From contig CALFHQ010000736.1 in the NCBI GenBank assembly GCA_937876385.1, forward strand, positions 1-5,875: a stretch of 5,875 nt of DNA. Reading direction: 5' to 3'. Positions 1 through 5,392 of this stretch are shown in pieces. The DNA comes from an uncultured Pseudomonadota bacterium. GTDB lineage: Bacteria > Myxococcota_A > UBA9042 > CAIXZC01. The notes below the pieces were generated by a model. The model did not search any database and was not told the origin of the DNA. It was given only the letters and a program-made list of their open reading frames with translations. Position 1 is the stretch's first letter. Each line of letters begins with the position of its first letter. A program made the translations under genes and the position numbers.

Positions 1-627
1 GGTCTTTGGATCGTGGCAATCTAGGCAACCGATGGCCTCGTGGATGCTGCCCGAGAGCTCCTTCCAACTGCTGTTGTAAAAGGCCTCCGTGCCCATTTCG
101 TTCATCAACTTGGGAACCTGGGGGCTCTTGCAGGTCCAACACGTGCCGGGCATTCCGGTGTCCGTGCCGTCGGCGCGAGTAGTGCGCCGGGTCGCCTTGA
201 CATCCTTCACTGCAAAAGCGTGGCCACGGGCTTGCTTGTAATCCTTGCTGAAACCGTACCCGGCAAACAGAACGACCTGGCGGGGATCCTCTTCGAGATA
301 GTCTCGAGGATAAGAGCCTCCGTAGGTCGTGCGGGTGTTCTCCGTCGCCGTCTGCTTGAACGTGTCAAACTCCCGAGGGTAGTTGCTCCCCCACACTTCG
401 CTGGAAGTCTCCCACTCGTCCACTTCCACCACGGCAATTTGCGGTCGCTCCGTCTCCCACCGACGCTCCATGATGGAGACAATCAGCATTCCCACCAACA
501 CACATGCAACCAGAGACGCCACAAACAAGACCCAGGAAACCCGGCGGCGGCGCCGCAAGGTTGCGTCGGAAACCCTGACGTTGTCTTGTGTCGGATCAGG
601 TTGACTACCCTTGATTTCGCTGACCAT
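1..627 (-). CDS. nrfA: NrfA, ammonia-forming cytochrome c nitrite reductase, catalytic subunit (N-terminal 209 residues; runs off left edge)
   Basis: NrfA reduces nitrite to ammonium with six electrons on the periplasmic side, receiving electrons from NrfH. The visible 209 codons are open to the window edge; family members are about 480-520 residues, so more than half is missing. Residues 32-53 form one hydrophobic segment with no obvious cleavage site, suggesting an N-terminal anchor or uncleaved signal. The family-typical GGSYPRDY and ARGHA stretches follow. The first heme motif is CWTCK at 163-167, the CX2CK site whose lysine is the proximal ligand of the catalytic heme and which is diagnostic for NrfA. 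It is followed by SPQVPKLM and then a second heme motif, CLDCH (201-205), continuing DPKT. The ATG at 627 has GGGAGG 6 nt upstream inside the end of nrfH, and the 3-nt gap implies co-transcription and probably translational coupling. The later heme sites and calcium site lie outside the window. Confidence 0.96.
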   Translation of the reverse strand, partial: MVSEIKGSQPDPTQDNVRVSDATLRRRRRVSWVLFVASLVACVLVGMLIVSIMERRWETERPQIAVVEVDEWETSSEVWGSNYPREFDTFKQTATENTRTTYGGSYPRDYLEEDPRQVVLFAGYGFSKDYKQARGHAFAVKDVKATRRTTRADGTDTGMPGTCWTCKSPQVPKLMNEMGTEAFYNSSWKELSGSIHEAIGCLDCHDPKT

Positions 628-630
628 TGC

Positions 631-1269
631 TTACCTCCCTTTCCTTCCGGGAACTCCCCGGGGAATTCGTCCATTTCCTGAGACCCCGGCGTCCGGCAAA
701 GCCGGGCGCCGGGCATTGGGTGTACTGGACAGACTCTGCGCCAACCCGTGGGGAGTCGTGCGGTGACAATCCCAGCACATCCGGCCGTCCAAATCGGCCC
801 CCATTGAAGTGTTCATCACCTGGTGCTCGTGGCACCTCACGCAGTTTCGCTGCACAACCGAAATGGCCGCCTCGTTCAGATGGAGCACTTGAGGCTCCAT
901 GCGCAGCGTGAAAACCGTGGCGTGACGCAAACCGTCCATCGCCTTGAAGTAGAACTTGCGAAACAACCCATCGTGGGGAACATGGCAGTCATTGCAATTC
1001 GCCACCAGACGGTGGCGACTGTGCTCCCAACCGGCATAGTAGGGAGCCATGATGTGGCAGTTGATACAGCCCTTCGGGTCATCCGACAGATAGCTCGCTG
1101 CGTTGCTCGTTCGCAATGCCAGAAGGAGCAACCCGAACAGAAGTCCCATGCTCACGGCCAGGAAGAGCCGAAGTGGTCCCTCGGTGAGCCCGCGCCAGAG
1201 CCACGACACCAATGCCAGGATCCGGCTTAACGGGTACACAAACCAATCATCCCTTCTTCGGAAATCCAT
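631..1269 (-). CDS. nrfH: NrfH, membrane tetraheme cytochrome c, quinol dehydrogenase subunit of nitrite reductase
   Basis: NrfH (NapC/NirT family) oxidises menaquinol in the membrane and passes electrons to NrfA. The 212-residue product has a basic N-terminus, one membrane helix at about 34-52, and four CX2CH heme sites at 68-72, 92-96, 143-147 and 165-169. The first is CINCHIM, the CX2CHXM pattern that gives NrfH its methionine-ligated first heme (Met74). After heme 4 come RTTPHG and LSSTPNAR, usual for this family. The last 25 or so residues form a Pro/Gly/Arg-rich tail. At 212 residues it is longer than many NrfH proteins (about 150-160), through extra residues at both ends. The frame stays open to an ATG at 1503, but that stretch has no family similarity. 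The ATG at 1269 is preferred because GGAGAG lies 7 nt upstream and the product then begins just before the membrane anchor. Confidence 0.95.
   Translation of the reverse strand: MDFRRRDDWFVYPLSRILALVSWLWRGLTEGPLRLFLAVSMGLLFGLLLLALRTSNAASYLSDDPKGCINCHIMAPYYAGWEHSRHRLVANCNDCHVPHDGLFRKFYFKAMDGLRHATVFTLRMEPQVLHLNEAAISVVQRNCVRCHEHQVMNTSMGADLDGRMCWDCHRTTPHGLAQSLSSTPNARRPALPDAGVSGNGRIPRGVPGRKGR
634..639 (-). promoter_or_regulatory. Ribosome binding site of nrfA inside the nrfH end
   Basis: The minus strand reads GGGAGG directly before the nrfH stop TAA, then 6 nt to the nrfA ATG. Ribosomes ending nrfH stop on top of this site, so translation of the two subunits is likely coupled (inference). Confidence 0.7.
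651..668. repeat. Near-perfect 18-bp palindrome in the 3' end of nrfH
   Basis: The sequence GAACTCCCCGGGGAATTC is self-complementary except for one mismatched pair, with CCCCGGGG at the centre. It lies in codons for the non-conserved NrfH tail, about 25-40 nt before the nrfA start. With no loop it is unlikely to be a simple hairpin. It could be a binding site or chance in GC-rich DNA. Confidence 0.35.
685..713 (-). other. Strong stem-loop near the nrfH-nrfA junction
   Basis: Positions 685-697 pair with 701-713 around a 3-nt loop. Twelve of 13 pairs are perfect; in the nrf mRNA the exception is a C-A mismatch (692/706). The structure lies within the codons for the variable NrfH tail and starts about 60 nt upstream of the nrfA ATG. 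There is no U-run, so it is not a standard terminator. A role in mRNA stability, processing or setting the NrfH:NrfA ratio is inference. Confidence 0.5.
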
Positions 1270-1276
1270 CACGATA

Positions 1277-1282
1277 CTCTCC
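1277..1282 (-). promoter_or_regulatory. Ribosome binding site of nrfH
   Basis: GGAGAG on the minus strand, 7 nt before the ATG at 1269. The in-frame ATGs further upstream (1314, 1503) do not have so good a site, so this decides the start. Confidence 0.65.
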
Positions 1283-1312
1283 AGTTGTTCTTCGGCCCTT
1301 CGAACATAGCAC

Positions 1313-1375
1313 ATTCTAAGCGATCCCCAACCCCTTCGGCTGTGGAATCGTTCCTGGCTGGTGACCTCAGTCACA
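1313..1375 (-). promoter_or_regulatory. Candidate activator-dependent promoter of nrfHA: CRP/FNR-family operator plus -10 box
   Basis: At 1360-1375 the plus strand reads GGTGA-N6-TCACA, nine of ten bases of the CRP/FNR-family consensus TGTGA-N6-TCACA. The perfect arms are 1361-1365 and 1370-1374, centred at 1367.5. On the minus strand TAGAAT (1318-1313) matches five of six bases of a -10 box, with no good -35 at the right distance. A start about 7 nt past the -10, near 1306, puts the operator centre near -61.5, a class I activator position, and leaves a leader of about 37 nt. CRP/FNR regulators such as Fnr and HcpR are known to control nitrogen-oxide respiration in related bacteria. Which regulator acts here is not known. 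Confidence 0.45.
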
Positions 1376-1423
1376 CTCTTCACGCCGTCATGATCGACCT
1401 TGCCGTTTTCCGATGGTCGGCTC

Positions 1424-1452
1424 TTGCAGTGGTCAGACGAATTGTCTAGGAT
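1424..1452 (+). promoter_or_regulatory. Weak candidate sigma70-type promoter of the small lipoprotein gene
   Basis: TTGCAG (1424-1429), a 17-nt spacer and TAGGAT (1447-1452) give a correctly spaced but imperfect promoter (three of six and four of six consensus bases). The start would be near 1459, leaving a leader of about 59 nt. Confidence 0.3.
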
Positions 1453-1459
1453 AGGCCCA

Positions 1460-1477
1460 TCCGAAGGGACTTTCGGA
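1460..1477 (+). other. Inverted repeat at the predicted 5' end of the small lipoprotein mRNA
   Basis: TCCGAA (1460-1465) and TTCGGA (1472-1477) are perfect complements. An inner G-U pair would leave a 4-nt loop. The repeat begins just after the TAGGAT box, so it is either a 5' mRNA stem-loop or a repressor site over the transcription start. Nothing in the sequence decides between them. Confidence 0.35.
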
Positions 1478-1506
1478 CGAGAGAAGAGAACAGATGACAC
1501 CACGCC

Positions 1507-1512
1507 GGAGGG
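1507..1512 (+). promoter_or_regulatory. Ribosome binding site that selects a GTG start
   Basis: GGAGGG lies 5 nt before the GTG at 1518. The in-frame ATG at 1494 has only a weak purine run upstream. The GTG start gives a compact lipoprotein signal peptide. Confidence 0.65.
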
Positions 1513-1517
1513 TAGCC

Positions 1518-1790
1518 GTGAATCGAACTCGTAAGCTCATGTTGGCAGCACTGCTGGGAACCACTTTCACCCTGGGCGGATGCTTGACCTCCAATCCCCA
1601 GCAGATGGAAAATGGAAATTGGGAAGTGACCTCCCGATCCTTGTCCCCGACGAAGGCAACCGAGCAGGCCACAGACGAAGCAATGGACCACTGCGCCAGC
1701 TTGAACAAGAAACTCAAAGTGGTGGAAGTCGTGTCAGTTTGCAGTGACGACCTGAACAAGCGACGCAAGGTCATCTACACCTGCGAATAG
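1518..1790 (+). CDS. Small predicted lipoprotein, 90 residues, function unknown
   Basis: This is a predicted lipoprotein. A basic n-region (NRTRK) and hydrophobic segment (about 8-20) lead to the lipobox LGGC, with lipidated Cys22. The mature part is about 69 residues, polar and mixed-charge, with three further cysteines at 59, 75 and 89; the last is next to the C-terminal residue (YTCE). The pattern of an Ala-rich helix ending in a Cys, then two short strands each ending near a Cys, recalls small hypothetical proteobacterial lipoproteins, but I cannot name the family. GTG at 1518 is chosen over ATG at 1494 because of GGAGGG 5 nt upstream; the longer form would add eight residues before the signal peptide. 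It diverges from nrfH and lies 78 nt before the cysteine-rich lipoprotein gene on the same strand, so the two may be co-transcribed. Confidence 0.8.
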   Translation: MNRTRKLMLAALLGTTFTLGGCLTSNPQQMENGNWEVTSRSLSPTKATEQATDEAMDHCASLNKKLKVVEVVSVCSDDLNKRRKVIYTCE

Positions 1791-1803
1791 ACCGGTTCCT
1801 GGA

Positions 1804-1842
1804 CCAGTAATTCGCCGTCTCCCAGACAGGCGCCGCTACTGG
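1804..1842 (+). other. Nested hairpin between the two lipoprotein genes
   Basis: CCAGTA (1804-1809) pairs with TACTGG (1837-1842), CGCC (1813-1816) with GGCG (1829-1832), and GTCT (1817-1820) with AGAC (1824-1827) around a CCC loop: 14 pairs with a small internal loop and a one-base bulge. No T-run follows, so it is not a classical terminator. It may reduce read-through, protect the mRNA end or affect translation of the next gene (inference). Confidence 0.5.
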
Positions 1843-1854
1843 GAACGGCTTCCC

Positions 1855-1861
1855 GGGGAGG
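1855..1861 (+). promoter_or_regulatory. Ribosome binding site of the cysteine-rich lipoprotein
   Basis: GGGGAGG lies 7 nt before the ATG at 1869. It is only 1 nt from the alternative in-frame GTG at 1863, which rules that start out. The segment 1817-1823 in the upstream hairpin can pair with 1856-1862 and could mask this site. Confidence 0.7.
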
Positions 1862-1868
1862 CGTGACA

Positions 1869-2993
1869 ATGCCAACCAACGAGAAACGCAAGCTGAGCCT
1901 CATCGTCCTTGCCCTGCTGCTGTCTGCAGGCTGCGGCTCCAGCGACAAGCCCAGCATCTACAACATCACCAACCCCGAAGACCTCGGCTCTCAGGCGGAC
2001 AACGCCGTCGGGGACGTCCTGGAAGACTCCTTCATCCCCGACAACCTCCTTCCCGATGGAAACTGCATCCCTGACTGCCAAAACCGAGCCTGCGGAAACG
2101 ACGGCTGCGGCAACTCGTGCGGCGAATGCGAAGAAGGAACAGTGTGCATCGCCGACGCCGAAGCAGCCAACTGCAAACGGCAAAACTGTGAGCCCGGAGA
2201 GCGCAAATGCGACGGCTCACGCATCCTGGAATGCAATGACTTCGGAACAGGCTTTGACCTCGCTGGGGACTGTGCCCTCTCCTCAACCCAATGCGTCGAC
2301 GGAGAATGCGTCGACTGCACCCCCGACTGCGGTGACCGGCTCTGCGGCGACGATGGCTGCGGTGGTTCCTGCGGCGAATGCGACGCAGGCGACAACTGCA
2401 TCGAAGGACGCTGCCTCATCCCCTGCGAATCCCCCCAATGCCAGATGGCAAAGTTCTGCGCCCTCTCTGACGGCACCGAGGCCCTGTGCGGAGGAGTCAT
2501 CGACTGCGGACACTCGTTGCAAGGGGGCACCCTGGGCAACTACTTCAATATCGAGTCGATGTACAACGGAGCTGGAGTCCTCTTCTACACCGACACAAAC
2601 GACTCTGTCGTCACAACAAACAATTGGGAACTGGCATCCCAATCGAAGGGAAGCTCCTGCGCCTCACTCGACGACAAGAACAACCCCTGGCGAGATGCCG
2701 TCCAGGTCCGCTTCGTCTTGCCAAAAGGCAGCGTGAATCAGCAAGGAGCCACACACTACGTCGCCCTCTACATCGGCCAGACATGGCCCGACGGCATCGC
2801 CGTCGAGTACTACCCACCCGAAACCCCTCCCGGAAGCGGCCAGCCCTTCCACACAAGCTACACCCAATCAGAAGGAACCGCCTTCGTCGAGTACTTCTCT
2901 GACCAGCCCATCGGATATGTGAAGATTCGAGCAGCAGACGACCCCGATTTTACCATGGATGACTTCGAATTCGGACCCATCTACCATCCCTGA
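1869..2993 (+). CDS. Cysteine-rich repeat lipoprotein with an unassigned C-terminal domain, 374 residues
   Basis: This is a predicted exported lipoprotein of unknown function. The signal peptide (KRK, then hydrophobic 10-20) ends in SAGC with lipidated Cys22. Residues 23-65 are a polar, acidic linker. Residues 66-213 are cysteine-rich: two copies of C-x3-C-x4-C-G-x-D-G-C-G-x-S-C-G-E-C (66-87 and 150-171), separated by a different cysteine module (102-147) of the CxPGExxCDG type. The mature protein has 28 cysteines besides Cys22, an even number that suits disulfide pairing outside the cytoplasm. Such repeats are common in surface proteins of Myxococcota and relatives. Residues about 215-374 have only one cysteine and read as a beta-rich globular domain with many aromatic and Asp/Asn residues. 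I do not recognise it; carbohydrate or surface binding would be a guess. The start is set by GGGGAGG at 1855. The gene ends 27 nt from the convergent transporter gene, with no terminator visible. Confidence 0.88.
   Translation: MPTNEKRKLSLIVLALLLSAGCGSSDKPSIYNITNPEDLGSQADNAVGDVLEDSFIPDNLLPDGNCIPDCQNRACGNDGCGNSCGECEEGTVCIADAEAANCKRQNCEPGERKCDGSRILECNDFGTGFDLAGDCALSSTQCVDGECVDCTPDCGDRLCGDDGCGGSCGECDAGDNCIEGRCLIPCESPQCQMAKFCALSDGTEALCGGVIDCGHSLQGGTLGNYFNIESMYNGAGVLFYTDTNDSVVTTNNWELASQSKGSSCASLDDKNNPWRDAVQVRFVLPKGSVNQQGATHYVALYIGQTWPDGIAVEYYPPETPPGSGQPFHTSYTQSEGTAFVEYFSDQPIGYVKIRAADDPDFTMDDFEFGPIYHP
2064..2147 (+). repeat. Cysteine repeat unit 1 within the lipoprotein gene
   Basis: Codons 66-93. 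The cysteine spacing C-x3-C-x4-C-x4-C-x3-C-x2-C-x5-C is identical to unit 2, which lies 252 nt further on. Many synonymous codons differ, so this is an old duplication kept by selection on the cysteines. Confidence 0.8.
2316..2399 (+). repeat. Cysteine repeat unit 2 within the lipoprotein gene
   Basis: Codons 150-177. The cysteine pattern matches unit 1, with the shared core CG-x-DGCG-x-SCGEC. It continues into CIEGRC and the last part of the cysteine-rich region. Confidence 0.8.
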
Positions 2994-3020
2994 CCAGACC
3001 CAACTCCCGCCACCAGCCGA

Positions 3021-5231
3021 CTACGCGTCAAACAACACGGGTTCGTACTGAAAATCTCGACCGGAATAAACCATGATGGTCGTTGGAAGGCGACTCAGAA
3101 AAGTCTCGTTTCGCTCGAAGAACAGAGATGGATCTTCGGTGGGGTCCGGCAACCGAAGACCCAGAATGGCCAGATCGCAATTGCCGCTGACGTCGGCCAT
3201 GATGTCTGGAATAGAACGAGATTCCCGCAAAATGACGTTCGGAACAGCATCCACCCGGGCCTCCTGGAGCATCAACACCAACCCCTCGTGAACTGAATCG
3301 AACTCCTCAGGAGTGTTAATCACGGTATTGAGGCGCAACCCCGTCTGCCGCCAATAGTCATGGCTGTGCAGCAAGAACGCCAGCAACAGCATCATCCCTC
3401 CGTTCCCCTTCAATCCCCCCCACCAGATATCCACCTGTCTGGGAGGTCCCATCCGGTGACTCGCCTGATGGTGAACCAGCAGCAACGTTCGATTCAAAGC
3501 TGCCATGTCCAGCAGCATTTCCACGTATCCGGCATGTCGCTCCTTCTTCTCCGGCCAACCGAACATGACGGTGTTGGCCTCAAACGTCCCCAACCCGTAG
3601 GTCTGAACGATGGAAACAGCACCCCTGTACTTGTCCGGGCTGATGTCCACCCGAGGCAACGTGTTGGGATAACGTTCGGAGAACTGGGTCCGGAGCTTCT
3701 TGCCCAGCACACGCCCTTCTGCGGCCAACTCCTTCACCGAACCGGTCAAGAGCCAGAAGTAGGAGACAATCCCCCGTTCCTGAACCAGCGTGCAGCCCAG
3801 GTCCAACAAGTAGGAGCGCTTCGCCGGGTCTCCTCCGAAGACCACAAGGTTCGGGCGCCAATTGGAGGGATGGTATTCGGTCCGACCCATGCGCAACAGC
3901 CCCGCTCTAACCACCGCTGCCCAAAGCCCATGGCGAGCGTCTCCCCAGGCTGAACCCAGAGAACGGCGCTCGACATAGACGAAAATCAACGCCGAAATGG
4001 CCAACGCCGCCAGCATCGCTCCAAAATTGATAATCGACATGACATAGAAGGATGCCAACGCACCGGCAAAGCTCACCCAAGCAGGGACACGAAAGGTCGG
4101 ACGGAAGCTGGGAGTAGCCGCCCAACGCTCCAAAGCACACACCAGGTTGGTCACCCCGTAAGTAGCCAGGAAGAACATCGTCAAAACCGGAGCAATGGCG
4201 TCCAGACTACCCAGAAGGAGGCCCAATTCAGCCAGGAAGAAGCTGAACAGAAGCCCCATCCGAGGCTCCTGCGTGGGCCCCGATCCCCGGGCGAAGATCT
4301 TCGGCATCAATCCGTCCTTCGCCAGCGCCTGCAACGTGCGAGGTGCCCCCAGCATGCTACCAATAGCGCTTGACAAAGCCGCACCCCACAACCCGGCGTA
4401 CACCAAAGCCCGCCACCTCGAAGTACTGAAGAAAACCTCGGTGTTTCCGATGAGGTCGGCGGTGGGCTGGTTCATGGCAAACCAGATTGGAACCACCATA
4501 TAGATGATGAACCCTACCGCTATGGCCAACAGCGTTCCTCGAGGAATGGCTCGCCTCGGGTCCTTCAGGTCGCCGGACATGCTGACCCCGGCCATGATCC
4601 CCGTTACAGCAGGGAAAAAGACGGCAAACACCGTGGAGAACCCCTTGCCCTCGGGGTTCCACCAGACGATGTTCGACGGTTCGTAGGTGCCTCCCATAAA
4701 AAAGGAAAACAGCGACAGCACGATGAGGGCCATGATGACGTACTGCAATCGAATAGCCAGATCCGCACTCTTGAAAGAGATAAGGCCGAGCACCAGAAGG
4801 ACGATGCTTCCCGTCAATTGCAGGTTGAGTTCGGGGAATAGGTAGGTCAGGGACTCGGTGAAGCCCACGACATAAAAGGTAATGCTCAGCGCCTGCCCCA
4901 GAAACAGCGGAATACCGATGGCCGCCCCGGAGGGTGCGCCCAAAGACCGGCTGATCATGAAGTAGGCCCCGCCCGCTTCCACTCGACGGTTGGTCGCAAT
5001 ACTGGCGATGGAGAGCCCAGTGGCCAGAGAAATGAGGTGGGCTACAATGACAATGAGCAATGTACCCGCCAGCCCGGCCTGCCCGACAACCCAGCCGAAG
5101 CGCATGTACAACACAACGCCCAGGATCGTGAGGATGCTCGGAGTAAACACTCCACCAAAGTAGCCAAACCGAGCAGCAGACGTACCAGAGGACACAGCCG
5201 ACTCTGGAGCCGCTTCACCCTTGGATGCCAT
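3021..5231 (-). CDS. Cation-chloride cotransporter-like permease (SLC12 branch of the APC superfamily), 736 residues
   Basis: This inner-membrane transporter is predicted to co-transport chloride with Na+ and/or K+; substrate is inferred. Residues 1-22 are a polar tail. Twelve hydrophobic segments follow at about 28-50, 53-79, 102-128, 139-153, 160-180, 200-220, 232-253, 275-296, 325-343, 345-367, 383-400 and 402-421. SLC12 signatures are GVVLYMRFGWVVGQAG in helix 1, GGAYFMISRSLG before helix 3, and FFPAVTGIMAG followed by SGDLKDPRRAIPRGT in and after helix 6. Residues matching the K+ site of NKCC1 are kept (Tyr120, Pro207, Thr210), as are the helix 8 serines of the Na+ site (Ser287, Ser288) and the helix 10 tyrosine (Tyr358). 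Residues 455-736 form the SLC12-type cytosolic domain, with DIWWGGLKGNGGMMLL. The ATG at 5231 has GAGG 7 nt upstream. The alternative annotation is a generic amino acid permease, less likely given the C-terminal domain. Confidence 0.9.
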   Translation of the reverse strand: MASKGEAAPESAVSSGTSAARFGYFGGVFTPSILTILGVVLYMRFGWVVGQAGLAGTLLIVIVAHLISLATGLSIASIATNRRVEAGGAYFMISRSLGAPSGAAIGIPLFLGQALSITFYVVGFTESLTYLFPELNLQLTGSIVLLVLGLISFKSADLAIRLQYVIMALIVLSLFSFFMGGTYEPSNIVWWNPEGKGFSTVFAVFFPAVTGIMAGVSMSGDLKDPRRAIPRGTLLAIAVGFIIYMVVPIWFAMNQPTADLIGNTEVFFSTSRWRALVYAGLWGAALSSAIGSMLGAPRTLQALAKDGLMPKIFARGSGPTQEPRMGLLFSFFLAELGLLLGSLDAIAPVLTMFFLATYGVTNLVCALERWAATPSFRPTFRVPAWVSFAGALASFYVMSIINFGAMLAALAISALIFVYVERRSLGSAWGDARHGLWAAVVRAGLLRMGRTEYHPSNWRPNLVVFGGDPAKRSYLLDLGCTLVQERGIVSYFWLLTGSVKELAAEGRVLGKKLRTQFSERYPNTLPRVDISPDKYRGAVSIVQTYGLGTFEANTVMFGWPEKKERHAGYVEMLLDMAALNRTLLLVHHQASHRMGPPRQVDIWWGGLKGNGGMMLLLAFLLHSHDYWRQTGLRLNTVINTPEEFDSVHEGLVLMLQEARVDAVPNVILRESRSIPDIMADVSGNCDLAILGLRLPDPTEDPSLFFERNETFLSRLPTTIMVYSGRDFQYEPVLFDA

Positions 5232-5274
5232 CCAGAAACCTCACTCCGTTGCAAACGCCAGCGAACCGCCACCG

Positions 5275-5303
5275 ATCCTATCTCGCCTGCGCGCCGGAAG
5301 CAA
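5275..5303 (-). promoter_or_regulatory. Weak candidate promoter of the cotransporter gene
   Basis: On the minus strand TTGCTT (5303-5298), a 17-nt spacer and TAGGAT (5280-5275) place a start near 5268 and a leader of about 37 nt. Both boxes are imperfect. The layout resembles the candidate at 1424-1452. Confidence 0.3.
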
Positions 5304-5320
5304 CCCGCATCGAACACACC

Positions 5321-5391
5321 ACCACCCTCCGTCCCCGCTGCCCGCTGCGCGCTGCCCGCTCGACCACCCTCCGTCCCCGGTGCGCGCTGCC
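5321..5391. repeat. GC-rich interleaved direct repeats in the divergent intergenic region
   Basis: ACCACCCTCCGTCCCC occurs at 5321-5336 and 5363-5378. TGCGCGCTGCC occurs at 5346-5356 and 5381-5391. GCTGCCCGCT occurs at 5337-5346 and 5351-5360. The order is A, B, A, B with spacers of 9 and 2 nt. The block ends 1 nt before the -35 box of the rightward promoter. It could be a degenerate minisatellite, a dispersed genomic repeat or an operator array. Confidence 0.7.
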
Positions 5392-5392
5392 G

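Noticed and set aside
40..681. Plus-strand open frame of 213 codons
   Set aside because: It lies opposite nrfA, whose heme motifs (CWTCK, CLDCH) are clear on the minus strand. The product is low in recognisable structure and has no ribosome site.
1270..1503. N-terminal extension of NrfH to the ATG at 1503
   Set aside because: The extra 78 residues have no similarity to the family and no ribosome site, and would run through the predicted promoter and operator. The ATG at 1269 has GGAGAG 7 nt upstream.
1270..1517. Sigma54 promoter upstream of nrfH
   Set aside because: I found no TGGCAC-N5-TTGC-like pair in the right orientation and distance.
1804..1842. Intrinsic terminator after the small lipoprotein gene
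   Set aside because: The hairpin is real, but no T-run follows. It is listed as a structure of uncertain role.
1991..2539. Minus-strand frame of 182 codons
   Set aside because: Antisense shadow of the cysteine-rich repeats, with Ser/Pro/Gln-rich sequence and no signal peptide or ribosome site.
1909..2736. Plus-strand frame of 275 codons rich in Ala, Thr, Pro and Ser
   Set aside because: Out-of-frame shadow of the cysteine-rich lipoprotein gene; its composition follows from codon use in the true frame.
3360..3953. Plus-strand frame of 197 codons
   Set aside because: Antisense to the conserved C-terminal domain of the cotransporter; no recognisable motif.
5321..5391. CRISPR array
   Set aside because: The repeats are 10-16 bp, unevenly spaced, without true spacers and with no cas genes nearby.
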